Assembly: GCA_013204685.1 (NCBI GenBank)
Contig: JABMSC010000107.1
Coordinates: 1-13,855, forward strand
Length of the DNA stretch: 13,855 bases
Direction of reading: 5' to 3'
Source: Candidatus Omnitrophota bacterium
GTDB taxonomy: Bacteria > Omnitrophota > Gorgyraeia > Tantalellales > Tantalellaceae
The position numbers and the translations under genes were made by a program. The notes under the pieces are model-generated. The model was not told where the DNA came from and ran no database searches. It saw only the letters and a program-made list of their open reading frames with translations. Shown here in pieces: positions 5,453 through 13,710 of this stretch (the first letter of the stretch is position 1; every line of letters begins with the position of its first letter).

Positions 5453-6643
5453 ATGACAAAACATAAGTTACCCAAGGGTTTCCAGGCAAGCGGGATACAT
5501 TCGGGGGTTAAGAAAAAACGCAAGGATCTTTCTCTTGTTTATTCGAAGACGCCTTGTAAGGTGGCAGCTCTTTTTACAAAGAATGCCGTTAAGGCGGCTC
5601 CTGTTCTTTTAGCTGAGGAAGAGCTTGCGAAAGATTGTCACATCCATGCGGTTGTTATTAATAGCGGTAATGCCAACTGTATGACCGGCAGGAGGGGCCT
5701 GAAAGACGCCGGAAGGATAGTAAGTGAAACCCGGAAACTGCTCGGCGCATCTAAGGGAACAGTGCTTACGTCATCGACCGGTATTATAGGCGAGTTTCTT
5801 CCGATGAAAACAATACTTAAAGGGCTCCCCAAGCTTGTTAAGAAGCTTTCACGTGATGGCCTGGATGATGCAGCGCAAGGAATAATGACGACGGATCGTT
5901 TTGCTAAAGTGTCGGTTCGAACCTTTGAAATGGCCGGTAAGAAGATAACGATCTCCGGGTTTACTAAAGGCGCCGGTATGATAAAACCGGATATGGCCAC
6001 AATGCTGGGCTATGTTATGACGGATGCGAATGTTTCGGAAAAAGCGCTTAAAAAAGCTTTATTCGAATGTAACTCGAGTTCTTTTAACGCGATCACCGTC
6101 GACGGGGACATGAGCACTAACGACACTGTTATGCTTCTTGCCAATGGCAAGTCCGGGAATAAACTTATCCTGGAGAAGGATAAAAGCTTTAACACCTTTA
6201 AGGGGAACCTCAAAGCCGTATGTGTGGACTTAGCCAAGATGATCGTAGAAGACGGTGAAGGCGCGACTAAGTTTATAGAAGTTTCCGTGAAAGGTGCGCA
6301 TTCAAAAAGAGATGCTAAAAGGGTAGCGGATGCTATCGGAAACTCTCTTTTAGTTAAGTGCGCCGTTTTAGGCGGCGACCCGAACTGGGGCCGGATCGCT
6401 TCATCGGCGGGATCAAGCGGTGTAAAATTTGACCCTGACAGGATGGAGATAAAACTGGACGGGGTTACGTTCTTTAAAGTGGGACGGAAAGCCGCTTTTG
6501 TTGACAGGAAGAAATCAAAGGTATTTAAAAAGAAATCTGTCAAAATTGAAGTTGATCTTCATGCAGGAAAATCAGAAGCTGTAGTTTATTCCTGCGATAT
6601 ATCGAAGAAGTACATAACACTTAATTCGTATTATACGACGTAG
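5453..6643 (+). CDS. argJ: Glutamate N-acetyltransferase / ornithine acetyltransferase ArgJ
   Basis: ArgJ transfers the acetyl group from N-acetylornithine to glutamate, which makes ornithine and renews acetylglutamate. Some members also acetylate glutamate from acetyl-CoA; that activity cannot be read from sequence here. The 396-aa precursor has the self-cleavage site KPDMATMLGY, which splits it into alpha and beta chains before Thr183, the nucleophile. The oxyanion-hole stretch SSTGIIGEFLP lies at about residues 107-117, and GGDPNWGRI and the final ITLNSYYTT are also typical. A Shine-Dalgarno AAGGA (5438-5443) precedes the ATG. No argE is seen in the window, which agrees with the acetyl-recycling route. 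Confidence 0.96.
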   Translation: MTKHKLPKGFQASGIHSGVKKKRKDLSLVYSKTPCKVAALFTKNAVKAAPVLLAEEELAKDCHIHAVVINSGNANCMTGRRGLKDAGRIVSETRKLLGASKGTVLTSSTGIIGEFLPMKTILKGLPKLVKKLSRDGLDDAAQGIMTTDRFAKVSVRTFEMAGKKITISGFTKGAGMIKPDMATMLGYVMTDANVSEKALKKALFECNSSSFNAITVDGDMSTNDTVMLLANGKSGNKLILEKDKSFNTFKGNLKAVCVDLAKMIVEDGEGATKFIEVSVKGAHSKRDAKRVADAIGNSLLVKCAVLGGDPNWGRIASSAGSSGVKFDPDRMEIKLDGVTFFKVGRKAAFVDRKKSKVFKKKSVKIEVDLHAGKSEAVVYSCDISKKYITLNSYYTT

Positions 6644-6671
6644 CTGATTTGCGATAAACGGGAGCGAAAAC

Positions 6672-7526
6672 ATGGAAGAAGCCATCAAGAAGAGCCAGGT
6701 GCTGAGCGAAGCGCTGCCTTACATTAAGAAATTTTTTGGTAAGGTTGTTGTCATTAAGTTCGGCGGGAGCGCTTTGCATGAAAAAGGATCCCGTGAGATG
6801 GTAATGCAGGATATTGTTTTCATGCGATACGCCGGCATGAAACCCGTTCTTGTGCATGGTGGGGGACCAAACATAAATGAGCGCCTTAAGGAAGCCAATA
6901 TAGACATAAAGTTCGTGGATGGGCTCAGGGTCACATGTGAGAAATCCATGGGCGTGGTTGATTCGGTTCTTACAGAAGTTAACGCGGAACTTGTGAATGA
7001 GATCAATTCTTTCGGCGGCGAAGCTTTTGGTCTAAGCGGCAAAGAAAACAATATGGTGAGTGCGGTAAAAAGGGACGGTGCAGATCTGGGGTTTGTGGGA
7101 AGCGTTGAATCCGTTGACACAACTATTCTGAACCGGCTTACAGATACGAATATAATCCCGGTGGTATGCCCTGTCGGAAAAGGAAAAGATAACGCGCTTT
7201 ACAATATTAACGCCGATGAAGCGGCATCAAATATTGCGGTAGCGCTTAATGCGGAAAAATTTGTCCTTCTTACGAATGTCGAAGGCGTTATGAAGAACAA
7301 GGACGATTCCGGCACGCTCTTCCATTCACTAACGATGGAGGCAACCGGACACTTGATAGAAACGGGTGTCATTGATGGGGGTATGGTGCCAAAGGTTAAT
7401 GCCTGTTTGCATGTATTAAAAGGGGGAGTTAAGAAGGCCCATATTGTTAATGCTATGCTTTCACATGCGCTTCTTTTGGAGATCTTTACCGATAAGGGTA
7501 TTGGCACAGAAATAGTTCACGGGTAG
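6672..7526 (+). CDS. argB: N-acetylglutamate kinase
   Basis: ArgB phosphorylates N-acetylglutamate with ATP. The 284-aa protein has the amino-acid-kinase motifs VIKFGGSAL (Lys29, Gly31-32), VLVHGGGPNIN, FVDGLRVT, the LLTNVEGVM stretch and GMVPKVNAC. Before the first motif lies a 22-residue amphipathic segment, EEAIKKSQVLSEALPYIKKF. In arginine-inhibited NAGKs such as those of Thermotoga and Pseudomonas, a matching N-terminal helix links dimers into a hexamer and forms part of the arginine site. I therefore infer that this enzyme is the feedback point of the route, as is usual when ArgJ recycles acetyl groups. The ATG is preceded by CGGGAG (6659-6664). Confidence 0.96.
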   Translation: MEEAIKKSQVLSEALPYIKKFFGKVVVIKFGGSALHEKGSREMVMQDIVFMRYAGMKPVLVHGGGPNINERLKEANIDIKFVDGLRVTCEKSMGVVDSVLTEVNAELVNEINSFGGEAFGLSGKENNMVSAVKRDGADLGFVGSVESVDTTILNRLTDTNIIPVVCPVGKGKDNALYNINADEAASNIAVALNAEKFVLLTNVEGVMKNKDDSGTLFHSLTMEATGHLIETGVIDGGMVPKVNACLHVLKGGVKKAHIVNAMLSHALLLEIFTDKGIGTEIVHG

Positions 7527-7556
7527 AGGGCGCGGGATCAAGATAAGGACGGAGAA

Positions 7557-8738
7557 ATGAACTTAAAAGATGTTAAAGAGCTTTATGATAAATATATACT
7601 TGAAACCTACACGCGGACCGATTTTTGTCTTGTTAAGGGTGAAGGGGTCTGGGTTGAGGATATCGACGGGAAAAAATATATGGATTTTTTCCCCGGTTGG
7701 GCCGTAAGCGGCATAGGACACCGGCATCCGAAAGTTATCGAGAAACTCAACCAGCAGCTCGGGAAGATACTGCACGTCTCGAACAATTTCTACAATGATG
7801 TCCAGCCGCTTCTTGCGGAGAAGATAATAGAGTATTCTTTTCCGGGCAAGGCGTTTTTTGCCAATTCCGGCGCAGAAGCCAACGAGGGAGCTATAAAATT
7901 TGCAAGGAAGTACGGGTATCCTGAGAGGCATGAGATCATCACTATGGAAAAGTCGTTTCACGGCCGGACCATGGCTACCTTAACAGCTACGGGACAGGAT
8001 AAGGTGAAGAAGGGGTTTGGTCCTCTGGTTGAAGGGTTTAAGCATGTTCCCTTCAATGATATTGAAGCATTTACTTCGGCGATCACGGATAAGACGGTAG
8101 CTGTTATGCTGGAGCCCATACAGGGAGAGGGCGGCATCAATGTCGCCGGTAAGGAATACATTAAAAAGATGAGCGAGATCTGCCGCGAGAAAGATATTCT
8201 CATCATCATGGATGAAGTGCAGACATGTATGGGCAGGACGGGTGAGATGTTTGCTTATAAGCATTACGGGATCGAACCGGATGCTATAACCCTTGCGAAG
8301 TCGCTCGGGGGAGGGTTACCGATAGGAGTTCTTGTTCTCGCCGAGAAACACAAGGATGTTTTACCGCCCGGCTCGCATGCATCGACTTTCGGGGGCAGCC
8401 CCATAGTATGTGCCGCGGCTCTGGGTGTATTTGAAGCAATAGAAGAGGATTCTCTTCTTGATAACGCGGTAAAAATGGGTGAGTATATCAGGTCCTGTAT
8501 AGGTGATCTTAAGGCTTCGGTACCTATGATCGGTACCGTAAAAGGTATTGCGCTGATGATCGGTGTTGAGCTTGATATGGAGGATGCCTCAGGTATTGCG
8601 GATGAATGCCGCGAAGAGGGACTTTTAATAAACTGCACGCAGCAAAACGTGCTCAGGATAATGCCGCCCTTGACTATTACAAAAGAAGACGTTGATAAAG
8701 CCATGGAAATACTTCGGAAGGTATTAAAAAAACACTGA
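7557..8738 (+). CDS. argD: Acetylornithine aminotransferase
   Basis: ArgD is a PLP enzyme that transaminates N-acetylglutamate semialdehyde with glutamate to N-acetylornithine; in many bacteria it also serves as succinyl-diaminopimelate aminotransferase for lysine. The 393-aa sequence has the class-III aminotransferase pattern: FANSGAEANEGAIKFAR (phosphate binding, about 101-117), SFHGRT, the cofactor-binding DEVQTCMGRTG (Asp219 and Gln222), and the Schiff-base lysine in TLAKSLGGGLPIG (Lys248). Its sequence type and place between argB and argF favour ArgD over other omega-aminotransferases. A GACGGAG Shine-Dalgarno is 4-5 bases from the ATG. With lysA at the operon end, a double role in lysine synthesis is possible but unproven. 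Confidence 0.95.
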   Translation: MNLKDVKELYDKYILETYTRTDFCLVKGEGVWVEDIDGKKYMDFFPGWAVSGIGHRHPKVIEKLNQQLGKILHVSNNFYNDVQPLLAEKIIEYSFPGKAFFANSGAEANEGAIKFARKYGYPERHEIITMEKSFHGRTMATLTATGQDKVKKGFGPLVEGFKHVPFNDIEAFTSAITDKTVAVMLEPIQGEGGINVAGKEYIKKMSEICREKDILIIMDEVQTCMGRTGEMFAYKHYGIEPDAITLAKSLGGGLPIGVLVLAEKHKDVLPPGSHASTFGGSPIVCAAALGVFEAIEEDSLLDNAVKMGEYIRSCIGDLKASVPMIGTVKGIALMIGVELDMEDASGIADECREEGLLINCTQQNVLRIMPPLTITKEDVDKAMEILRKVLKKH

Positions 8739-8751
8739 CAGGGAGAAAGAA

Positions 8752-9663
8752 ATGAAACGGGATTTGATAACGATAGAAGACCTTAGCTCAAAAGAGATAT
8801 CCGATATATTAAAACTGGCGCATAAGCTGAAAAAGAAGCCTCTTTCAAAGAAAAAGGCGCTAAAGAATAAGACAATGGCTCTTTTGTTCCAGAAACCGTC
8901 AAACAGGACAAGGATATCTTTTGAGGTGGCAATGGTCCACCTGGGGGGATATGTTCTATACTTGAGCCCGCGTGAGATCAAAATGGGTGAGCGTGAACCG
9001 GTTAAAGATGTTGCCCGGGTTGTCTCCCGCTATGTCGACGGTATAGTCGCAAGGGTGTATTCGCATCAGGATGTCGCCGGGCTCGCAAAATATTCGGATG
9101 TTCCGGTAATAAACGGTTTGTCGGACCTTGCGCATCCCTGTCAGGCATTGAGCGACATATTTACGGTGAAAGAAAAGATGAAGACACTTAAGAATGTGAC
9201 GATCTCATATGTGGGTGACGGGAACAATGTCTTAAATTCACTGCTTATGGTATGCGCAAAAACCGGCGTGAATATACGCGTAGCAACGCCTGTTGGGTAT
9301 CGGCCTTCGGGGGAGATACTTGAGAAAGCGGAAAAAATAGCGAATGAGACCGGAGCCTCTATCGATGTATTCAATGACCCCCATGAAGCCGTCAAGGGCA
9401 GTGATATTGTATATACCGATGTGTGGATCAGTATGGGGCAGGAAGAAGAAAGGGAGAAGCGTCTCCTGGATTTTTCGTCTTACCAGGTGAATGAACAGCT
9501 GATGCGGTCCTCTAAGGATGCTTTTATAATGCACTGTCTTCCCGCGCATCGCGGTGAAGAGATAACGGATGTCATCGATGGAAAGAATTCCATCGTATAC
9601 GATCAGGCAGAGAACAGGATGCATGTGCAGAAAGCGATATTGCTGCGTATGCTTGCTAAGTAG
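8752..9663 (+). CDS. argF: Ornithine carbamoyltransferase
   Basis: ArgF joins ornithine and carbamoyl phosphate to make citrulline. The 303-aa protein carries FQKPSNRTRISFE, the carbamoyl-phosphate loop (residues 47-58). The middle residue is Asn51 rather than the commoner Thr of STRTR. It also has LAHPCQALSD (His128-Gln131), the ornithine-binding DVWISMGQE (SMG at 227-229) and HCLPAHRGEE with the catalytic Cys262. The SMG and HCLP motifs mark it as OTC rather than aspartate carbamoyltransferase or an acetylornithine/succinylornithine carbamoyltransferase. The ATG is 13 bp after argD with a strong AGGGAGA site. A 108-bp repeat-filled gap follows before argG. Confidence 0.95.
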   Translation: MKRDLITIEDLSSKEISDILKLAHKLKKKPLSKKKALKNKTMALLFQKPSNRTRISFEVAMVHLGGYVLYLSPREIKMGEREPVKDVARVVSRYVDGIVARVYSHQDVAGLAKYSDVPVINGLSDLAHPCQALSDIFTVKEKMKTLKNVTISYVGDGNNVLNSLLMVCAKTGVNIRVATPVGYRPSGEILEKAEKIANETGASIDVFNDPHEAVKGSDIVYTDVWISMGQEEEREKRLLDFSSYQVNEQLMRSSKDAFIMHCLPAHRGEEITDVIDGKNSIVYDQAENRMHVQKAILLRMLAK

Positions 9664-9758
9664 TCGTCCGTCGTCCGTCGTCAGTATTCAGAATGAAGAA
9701 AGCGAGCTAATCGCCCCGAATAACGAATTACGAACAACGAACGACGAAACACGAAAAC
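9664..9758. repeat. Heptamer array between argF and argG
   Basis: The base after the argF stop begins TCGTCCG, TCGTCCG, TCGTCAG, TATTCAG (9664-9691). After an irregular centre come six heptamers in phase at 9717-9758: CGAATAA, CGAATTA, CGAACAA, CGAACGA, CGAAACA and CGAAAAC. The reverse complement of CGAACGA is TCGTTCG, one base from the left-arm unit, so the two arms are approximate inverted repeats. The array ends exactly where the argG Shine-Dalgarno GAGGAGAG starts. An open frame across it (9569-9829) overlaps both genes and has no recognisable family features. Confidence 0.8.
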
Positions 9759-9771
9759 GAGGAGAGTTACT

Positions 9772-10947
9772 ATGTCAAAAAAGAAAATTGTACTCGCATA
9801 CTCAGGTGGACTCGATACCTCCGTCATAATCAAGTGGCTTATGGAACGTGACTACGAGGTTATCTGTTACATGGGTGACGTCGGCCAGGGAGCTGATACA
9901 AAAATCGGAAAAGAACGGGCCCTTCAGATAGGCGCTAAGAAGTGTATAGTCGGGGATCTTAAAAAGGAATTCATAACCGGTTATGCGTTTAAGGCGCTCA
10001 AAGCGGGTGCTTTATATCAGGGGAAGTACAATCTGGCTACGGCTCTTTCCAGGCCGCTTATTGCTGAAGCGATGGTGCGGGTTGCTGAAAAAGAGAAGGC
10101 TTCGGCTGTCGCTCACGGCTGCACTGGAAAGGGTAACGATCAGGTCCGGTTTGAAGTTACGTTTCACCAGAAAGCCCCCAAATTGGAAGTTATTGCCCCG
10201 GTCAGGGAATGGGAACTTACGACGCGTGAATCGGAAGTGGATTATGCGAAGAAGCATAAGATACCGATCGAGCAGACAAAGAAACGGTTATACAGTATCG
10301 ATGTAAATCTGTGGGGGATCAGCGTGGAAAGCGGAAAGCTTGAAGACCCGTGGACGGAGCCCCCTAAAGACACATACATCAGTATCACTGATCCTGAAAA
10401 GGCACCTGGCAAGGCAAAGTATATAACTGTTACTTTTAAAAAAGGAGTGCCGGTTGCTATTAACGGCAGGAAATATGATCCTGTCAAACTTGTTGCCAAA
10501 CTGAATGAAATAGGCGGCGCGCATGGTGTTGGCAGGGTTGATATGATCGAGGACCGTCTTGTCGGGATAAAGTCGCGCGAGGTGTACGAAGCACCTGCCT
10601 CGGAGATACTTTACACCGCTCATACGGCGCTTGAGGAACTTGTTCTTGACAGGGAGACCCGGCGGCACAAGGTGCTTCTTGCCGAGCGTTATGCGGAACT
10701 GGTGTATTACGGTCTCTGGTTCACGCCTCTTAAGTCATCCATCGATGCCTTTGTCGATAGTACGCAGAAGGATGTTTCGGGAGATGTGAAATTGAAACTT
10801 TACAAGGGAAGCGTTACGGTAGCGGGCAGGAAGAGCCCGAAATCACGTTATAACAAAAAACTGGCTACTTACGGAAAAGGTGACATCTTCGACCAGTCAC
10901 TGGCGAAGGGGTTTATTGATCTGTGGGCGATGCCGTATCGCAAGTAA
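9772..10947 (+). CDS. argG: Argininosuccinate synthase
   Basis: ArgG condenses citrulline and aspartate, using ATP through a citrullyl-AMP intermediate, to argininosuccinate. The 391-aa protein starts with the N-type ATP pyrophosphatase P-loop VLAYSGGLDTSVIIKWL (residues 7-23). It continues with GDVGQGAD, the stretch SAVAHGCTGKGNDQVRFE that binds nucleotide and citrulline, IAPVREW, and SVESGKLEDPW. All are typical, and the length is close to the usual 400. The start is fixed by GAGGAGAG (9759-9766) 5 bases before the ATG. The gene sits between two heptamer arrays. No promoter is visible in the upstream gap, so it most likely belongs to the same transcript as argF. Confidence 0.98.
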   Translation: MSKKKIVLAYSGGLDTSVIIKWLMERDYEVICYMGDVGQGADTKIGKERALQIGAKKCIVGDLKKEFITGYAFKALKAGALYQGKYNLATALSRPLIAEAMVRVAEKEKASAVAHGCTGKGNDQVRFEVTFHQKAPKLEVIAPVREWELTTRESEVDYAKKHKIPIEQTKKRLYSIDVNLWGISVESGKLEDPWTEPPKDTYISITDPEKAPGKAKYITVTFKKGVPVAINGRKYDPVKLVAKLNEIGGAHGVGRVDMIEDRLVGIKSREVYEAPASEILYTAHTALEELVLDRETRRHKVLLAERYAELVYYGLWFTPLKSSIDAFVDSTQKDVSGDVKLKLYKGSVTVAGRKSPKSRYNKKLATYGKGDIFDQSLAKGFIDLWAMPYRK

Positions 10948-10956
10948 GGGATAAGA

Positions 10957-11047
10957 GTTCGTGGTTCGTGGATCGTGGTTCGTGATTCGTTCAGACACAC
11001 AATACGAAACCCGAAACCCGAAACCCGAAACCCGAAACACGAAAAAA
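10957..11047. repeat. Thirteen in-phase heptamers between argG and argH
   Basis: From 10957 to 11047, 91 bp divide exactly into 13 heptamers. The left arm is GTTCGTG, GTTCGTG, GATCGTG, GTTCGTG, ATTCGTT. The centre is CAGACAC, ACAATAC. The right arm is GAAACCC four times, then GAAACAC and GAAAAAA. The left-arm word TTCGTG is the exact complement of CACGAA (11038-11043), and the rest of the arms are loosely complementary. The array starts 9 bp after the argG stop and ends at the argH Shine-Dalgarno. In one frame the right arm would read as repeats of Arg-Asn-Pro-Lys-Pro-Glu-Thr, which I regard as spurious coding. Confidence 0.9.
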
Positions 11048-11058
11048 GGAGAGCTGTC

Positions 11059-12435
11059 ATGGCTAAACTATGGGGTGGACGATTCGCCAGGAAAAAAATG
11101 GATGCTGATGTTCTTAAATTTACTTCCAGTATCGATGTGGACAAAAAACTTGCTGAATACGATTGCGTGAGCACAAAAGTTCATGTTCAGATGTTGTGTA
11201 ACGCCGGCTTACTCTCAAACGGAGAGAAGAAAAAACTTCTGGGCATTCTGGACGGGCTTTTGGATAAGATCAAGAAAGGAAAGTTTGAAAAACTGGAAAA
11301 CTATGAGGATATTCATTCGGCAATTCAGGACTATGTGGAGAAAAAAGCGCCTCTAGCGGCAAAAAAGATGCATACGGGAAGGAGCCGCAATGAACAGGTG
11401 GTAAATGACGTCCGGTTATATTGCAAAGACAACATAGAGGAAATCCAGAAACTCATCTTGAAGCTTCAGAAGACCTTAACTCATCTTGCGAAAAAGAACA
11501 TCAATATTATCATGCCTGGATACACGCATCTTAACCGGGCTCAGCCGGTTCTTTTTTCGCATCTTGTTATGGCCTATGTTGAAATGCTCGGACGTGATCA
11601 TGAACGTCTTGAAGGCGCGAAATCCCGCTCGGACGTTTCCGTTATGGGATCAGGCGCTATTGCCGGGTCAGCATTAAAACTGGACCGCAAGTTTACTGCC
11701 AGGAAGCTTGGTTTTAATAATATTTCCGCGAACAGTATTGATGCTGTCAGCGACAGGGATTTTGTTGTCGAGTTTGTCTCCTCACTTTGCCTGGTTGCCG
11801 TGCATCTTTCCCGGATATGTGAGGATCTTATACTTTACTCTACGGCGGAGTTCGGATTTCTGGAGATCGGGGCAGATTTTTGCACGGGCAGTTCCCTTAT
11901 GCCTCAGAAGAAAAATCCTGATGTACTGGAACTGGTGCGGGGTAAATCCGCTCAGGTCATGGGTGCGCTTAATTCGCTGGTGATACTTCTTAAGGGCCTG
12001 CCGCATTCTTATAACCGTGATCTGCAGGAAGATAAAAAGCCGCTGTTTGAATCGGTCGATTTTATTACCAGCGCTCTTCAGATAATGGCCGGTTTAATAG
12101 CAAGTATTACGGTTAAAAAGAAGGCAGCACGAGAGGCTCTTGAGGATGAGTTCATTTACGCGACTGACCTCGCGGAATATCTTGTGAGGAAGGGCCTTTC
12201 GTTCAAAGATGCTCATGAAGCGGTCGGAAAAATAGTAAAACACTGCATAAAAAAGAACATAAACATTTCCGATTTATCCATATCGGAGCTAAAGAAGTTT
12301 TCCGAAGAATTGGATAAAAATGTTTATGGCCTGTTGAATCCGGAAGTGTCTGTTGAAAATAAAAAGACACCGGGAAGTACCAACCCGAAGCTGGTGAAAA
12401 AAGAAATAGATAAGTGGAATAAAAAACTTAAGTAA
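11059..12435 (+). CDS. argH: Argininosuccinate lyase
   Basis: ArgH splits argininosuccinate into arginine and fumarate, the last step of the route. From this start the protein is 458 aa, the usual size, and begins MAKLWGGRF, the normal N-terminus. Conserved stretches are HTGRSRNEQVVNDVRL (about 105-120), GYTHLNRAQPV with the catalytic His158, and the superfamily signature GSSLMPQKKNPD (277-288) with the catalytic serine loop. The open frame extends to 10975, but those extra 28 codons translate the heptamer array and are rejected. AAGGAGAG (11047-11054) lies just before this ATG. The gene is followed by lysA after 10 bp. Confidence 0.97.
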   Translation: MAKLWGGRFARKKMDADVLKFTSSIDVDKKLAEYDCVSTKVHVQMLCNAGLLSNGEKKKLLGILDGLLDKIKKGKFEKLENYEDIHSAIQDYVEKKAPLAAKKMHTGRSRNEQVVNDVRLYCKDNIEEIQKLILKLQKTLTHLAKKNINIIMPGYTHLNRAQPVLFSHLVMAYVEMLGRDHERLEGAKSRSDVSVMGSGAIAGSALKLDRKFTARKLGFNNISANSIDAVSDRDFVVEFVSSLCLVAVHLSRICEDLILYSTAEFGFLEIGADFCTGSSLMPQKKNPDVLELVRGKSAQVMGALNSLVILLKGLPHSYNRDLQEDKKPLFESVDFITSALQIMAGLIASITVKKKAAREALEDEFIYATDLAEYLVRKGLSFKDAHEAVGKIVKHCIKKNINISDLSISELKKFSEELDKNVYGLLNPEVSVENKKTPGSTNPKLVKKEIDKWNKKLK

Positions 12436-12445
12436 GGAGAGCCAA

Positions 12446-13696
12446 ATGCACGAATTTCAGTATAAGGACGGGATGTTTTGTTGTGAAGAGACTCCTTTGG
12501 CCGAGATAGTCAAGGAGCATCCCACACCTTTTTATCTTTATAGCCACAAGACGGTGATGGATCATTTTAATAAGATAAAAGATGCTTTTAAGGAACTTGA
12601 TCCCGTTATCTGTTTTTCGATGAAATCCAATTCAAACCTGAGTATCTGCAAGGCTCTGGTAAATGCGGGTTCAGGACTTGATATTGTCTCCGGCGGCGAG
12701 CTCTATAAAGCGCTGAAGATAGGGTGTCCCCCGGAAAAAATAGTGTACGCAAGTGTGGGCAAAACGGAAGAAGAAATAAAAGCAGCCATCAAAAAAGGCA
12801 TATTGTTTTTTAATGTGGAATCCACCCCGGAACTCATTATGATCGATACGGTGGCGAAAGGCCTTAAGAAAAAGGCAAGAGTCACAATAAGGCTTAATCC
12901 GGATGTGAAGGCTGACACCCATGATTATATAACGACGGGTACAAAAGAAAAGAAATTCGGTATAGATTTCGCCTCAGCGGAAGAGATATTCGATAACGCA
13001 AATAAATATCCGCATGTGGAGCTAAAGGGCGTGCACATACATATCGGATCACAGATAACCGAAACGGAACCTTTTGTGGCGTCCGTTAAGAAAGTCCTGG
13101 ATTTTATTGAAAAGAGCAGCGTACAGATCGAATGGCTGAACCTGGGAGGGGGGTTCGGGATAATCTATGAGGAAGAGCCAGCCAGAACAGCTGAGGAATT
13201 CGCGCGCGCGCTTGTTCCGCTAATTAAAGGTAAAGGGCTTAAACTTATTATGGAGCCGGGACGTTTTATAGTGGGAAACAGCGGCATACTTGTATGCAAG
13301 GTTCTTTATGTAAAGACAGGGGCCACCGGTAAAAAGTTCGCTATCGTGGACGCCGGGATGAGTGACCTGATACGCCCGAGTTTGTATGAGGCCTATCATC
13401 GCATATGTCCTATAGCAGAACGTAAGGCGAAGACTTTTAAATATGATATAGTGGGCCCGATATGCGAAAGCGGCGATTATCTTGCACTGGATAGAGAACT
13501 TCCGGAAGTGCTTGCCGGTGATTATCTTTCTGTTCTGGGTGCGGGGGCCTACGGGTATGTGATGGCCTCGAATTATAATTCCAGGCCGCGCCCGGCGGAA
13601 CTATTGATGATTAATGGTGAAGTTAAAGTGGCAAGGAAAGCTGAGACATATAAGGATCTTGTTAAGGGCGAGAAGATTCTTAGAGAGATAAAATAG
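12446..13696 (+). CDS. lysA: Diaminopimelate decarboxylase
   Basis: LysA is a PLP enzyme of the alanine-racemase-fold group that decarboxylates meso-diaminopimelate to lysine. The 416-aa protein shows the Schiff-base lysine in ICFSMKSNSNLSI (Lys60), DIVSGGELYKAL, GVHIHIGSQI (about 196-204), the glycine-rich phosphate loop LNLGGGFGI, MEPGRFIVGNSG, and the dimer-contributed active-site motif GPICESGDYLA with Cys340 and Glu341. The CESGD form and the HIGSQ motif favour DAP decarboxylase over ornithine/arginine decarboxylases of the same fold. AAGGAGAG before the ATG (12434-12441) overlaps the argH stop, so translation is probably coupled. Its place at the end of an arginine operon links two pathways in one transcript. 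Confidence 0.95.
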   Translation: MHEFQYKDGMFCCEETPLAEIVKEHPTPFYLYSHKTVMDHFNKIKDAFKELDPVICFSMKSNSNLSICKALVNAGSGLDIVSGGELYKALKIGCPPEKIVYASVGKTEEEIKAAIKKGILFFNVESTPELIMIDTVAKGLKKKARVTIRLNPDVKADTHDYITTGTKEKKFGIDFASAEEIFDNANKYPHVELKGVHIHIGSQITETEPFVASVKKVLDFIEKSSVQIEWLNLGGGFGIIYEEEPARTAEEFARALVPLIKGKGLKLIMEPGRFIVGNSGILVCKVLYVKTGATGKKFAIVDAGMSDLIRPSLYEAYHRICPIAERKAKTFKYDIVGPICESGDYLALDRELPEVLAGDYLSVLGAGAYGYVMASNYNSRPRPAELLMINGEVKVARKAETYKDLVKGEKILREIK

Positions 13697-13710
13697 TTCG
13701 CGTGGTCGCC

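Noticed and set aside
6010..6543. 177-aa open frame on the minus strand inside argJ
   Set aside because: It lies wholly opposite a certain gene, shows no family motif and reads as the mirror of argJ codon usage. Similar shadows lie opposite argB, argD, asd and argF.
10975..11058. N-terminal extension of argH, and a 69-aa frame at 10961-11170 rich in Asn-Pro-Lys-Pro-Glu-Thr-Arg
   Set aside because: Both translate the heptamer array. The argH family N-terminus MAKLWGGRF and a strong Shine-Dalgarno fix the start at 11059.
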